Position numbers and translations under genes: made by a program. The notes beneath the pieces were generated by a model, which had not been told where the DNA came from, searched no databases, and worked only from the letters and a program-made list of their open reading frames with translations. From positions 35,192,801 to 35,256,800 of the forward strand of contig OX359247.1 of NCBI GenBank assembly GCA_947179485.1: 64,000 nt of DNA, written 5' to 3'. Positions 62,778 to 64,000 of this stretch are shown in pieces. Position 1 is the stretch's first letter; each line of letters starts with the position of its first letter. The DNA comes from Allacma fusca (lineage: Eukaryota; Arthropoda; Collembola; Symphypleona; Sminthuridae).

Positions 62778-62834
62778 AAACATCCTTTACTTCCCCTCAT
62801 TTTTACAACCATTGCTAATTTGTTGTAGTACAAA

Positions 62835-63309
62835 GGGTTCATTCTTTTATTACGTCATCACCAAAGGGGGGAGGGGGGACGAGAAGAAATGACGATGATG
62901 AAGGTAGGAGGGGGGAGGGTTTAGTAGAAATGACGACAGTAACATCATCCGCGGGAAAATCAAATGTTTACTGAACTTATTACTAAAAAACTAAAAGCTA
63001 AAGTTGAAAAAAGCTGAAAGTGATCTGCGTAGACTAGTCTATTCACAGTTCTATTAATTGTATGAGTGAAACGTACTGGATTCGACGTGTTTATACTCCT
63101 TCATATTAATACGAATCAAAACTGTTCCACGTGATAATGTCACCGGCAAAACATGTGCCACGGGTGTATCAGTGGTTACTGATGACGTAATAAAAGGAGG
63201 GGGGAGGGGGATGTAAACAGTCGATGATGAACACGATGATGTTCTGGACAAGGGGGAGGGGGGGTAAAAATATGGCAAAATTTTGATGACGTAATAAAAG
63301 AATGATCCC
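62835..63309. mobile_element. PIF/Harbinger-like MITE (element E)
   Basis: The ends are GGGTTCATTCTTTTATTACG and the complement of GGGATCATTCTTTTATTACG, both continuing TCATCA (25 of 26 match). AAA flanks both sides. G-rich stretches (GGGGGGAGGGGGG and AGGAGGGGGGAGGGG) and GATGATGA words occupy the interior. It is 475 bp and non-coding. Confidence 0.82.
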
Positions 63310-63654
63310 AAAAGGTAGGGATTTCCCAATGCAAACTTATACATTCCGCTTCGAAATTATATGCAATCGTTTTATTGTTCAGTCCATCAGTTGCATGACT
63401 ATACCCCTACTCGGCATGTCAGCATCAGTAGCATACCTGCTCCCTTCATATTAATTTATTTATGAAGCCCCTAGCCTAAATTTCCTAGGTGCCTATATTT
63501 ATTCCCCAAACTTCCTATAATATTTTATTTGCATATAAATCCCATTGAACCTTGCCTATATCCTAGACTAGATTCTTGTTTTTTTGCTTCCTCCCTATAA
63601 TTTTTGCCTATAAAAGGGCCTAGATATAGGCAAGGGGCCCATCTTTGACGACAA

Positions 63655-64000
63655 CAATCAAAATTTATTCCTTTCTTTCGGTGGAAACTTCATGTTGGGA
63701 CAATTTGTACTGGGGGGAGCCAAATCTTACAATCAGTTAATTTCTTGTCTACAAAAAAAGTTGAAATTGTAATTAAAAACGATGAATTCAAATAACCCTC
63801 CCCCCGAAATTTCGACTAGGATTTCGGAATTTCGTTTGAAAGGATTGTGTATATTTTAAAGCCATAAAACGCCTTTTTAATCATATATTATAGTAACCGA
63901 GATGCAACATCCAGGTCAAAATGTATTACGGTTTTTCGAATTTCACAGTCGGCCCCAATACGCGTTTTTCGAAATTTTGAAGAGTAATGAACATGAATCT
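63655..64000. other. Non-coding end of window
   Basis: No gene recognised. It holds inverted-looking TTTCG/CGAAA words (for example near 63,808-63,835 and 63,930-63,980), which could be one arm of a further element continuing beyond the window. Confidence 0.4.

Larger units (their letters stand above)
60151..63647. mobile_element. hAT-like element with CCTATA arms hosting three other elements
   Basis: The ends are CAAAGATGGGCCTGTT and the complement of CAAAGATGGGCCCCTT. ACGACAA directly flanks both sides (60,144-60,150 and 63,648-63,654), a 7-bp match that may be 8 with an ambiguous C. Arms at about 60,200-60,430 and 63,400-63,635 repeat CCTATA/TATAGG and CCTAG words. The 3.5-kb length is explained by elements C, D and E inside. 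Once these are removed, less than 1 kb of host element remains, with no transposase. Confidence 0.82.

Overview
This is an AT-rich animal genomic window with no bacterial operon logic. Genes are split by GT-AG introns, many only 60-100 bases long. There are plentiful CA, TC and CATA microsatellites and many short DNA transposons. A seven-transmembrane chemoreceptor-like gene of about 390 residues, a BTB-BACK-Kelch gene and a TPR/Sel1/MYND gene point to an arthropod. A hexapod such as a springtail is plausible, but the sequence alone does not prove it.

Layout. Positions 1-19,900 are almost gene-free. They hold two non-autonomous DNA elements (625-1163 and 9614-10905), microsatellites and a few weak candidate exons on the minus strand (about 2.8, 11.5, 14.6 and 17.7 kb). 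These could belong to one long-intron gene, one piece of which looks like half an Ig domain. Positions 19,963-23,634 (minus) hold a complete eight-exon BTB-BACK-Kelch gene. Positions 25,695-26,955 hold a hAT-like element with a perfect 8-bp target duplication. Positions 27,634-33,000 (plus) hold the first of three related genes for secreted, highly repetitive Thr/Ala/acidic proteins. Positions 33,246-34,645 (minus) hold the three-exon chemoreceptor. Positions 39,322-41,902 and 55,728-57,844 (plus) hold the second and third repeat-protein genes, which are near-identical outside their arrays. Between them lie a CGGTTCGG-rich element (42,372-43,311), the MYND gene (44,442-48,259, minus) and several PIF/Harbinger-like elements. 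From 58.1 kb to the end the window is almost entirely nested transposons.

The most distinctive biology is the three-gene family. Each member has a 14-codon signal-peptide exon with a TATA box 73-75 bases upstream of the ATG. One short intron follows, then one large exon. That exon encodes a conserved helical N-terminal segment, an array built on an 8-residue unit (TTSADVEA in gene 1; TEAATDAA or TESATDAA in genes 2 and 3) and a conserved helical C-terminal domain. I do not recognise the family. Genes 2 and 3 lie in a segmental duplication. A hAT-like element inserted upstream of gene 3, and the matching empty site is visible upstream of gene 2.

The second theme is transposon structure. The longer TIR elements share a design: short terminal inverted repeats followed by element-specific arrays of a 4-12 base motif in both arms. 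A separate set of five elements shares GGG-starting TIRs ending in ACGTCA or a close variant, with 3-bp target duplications.
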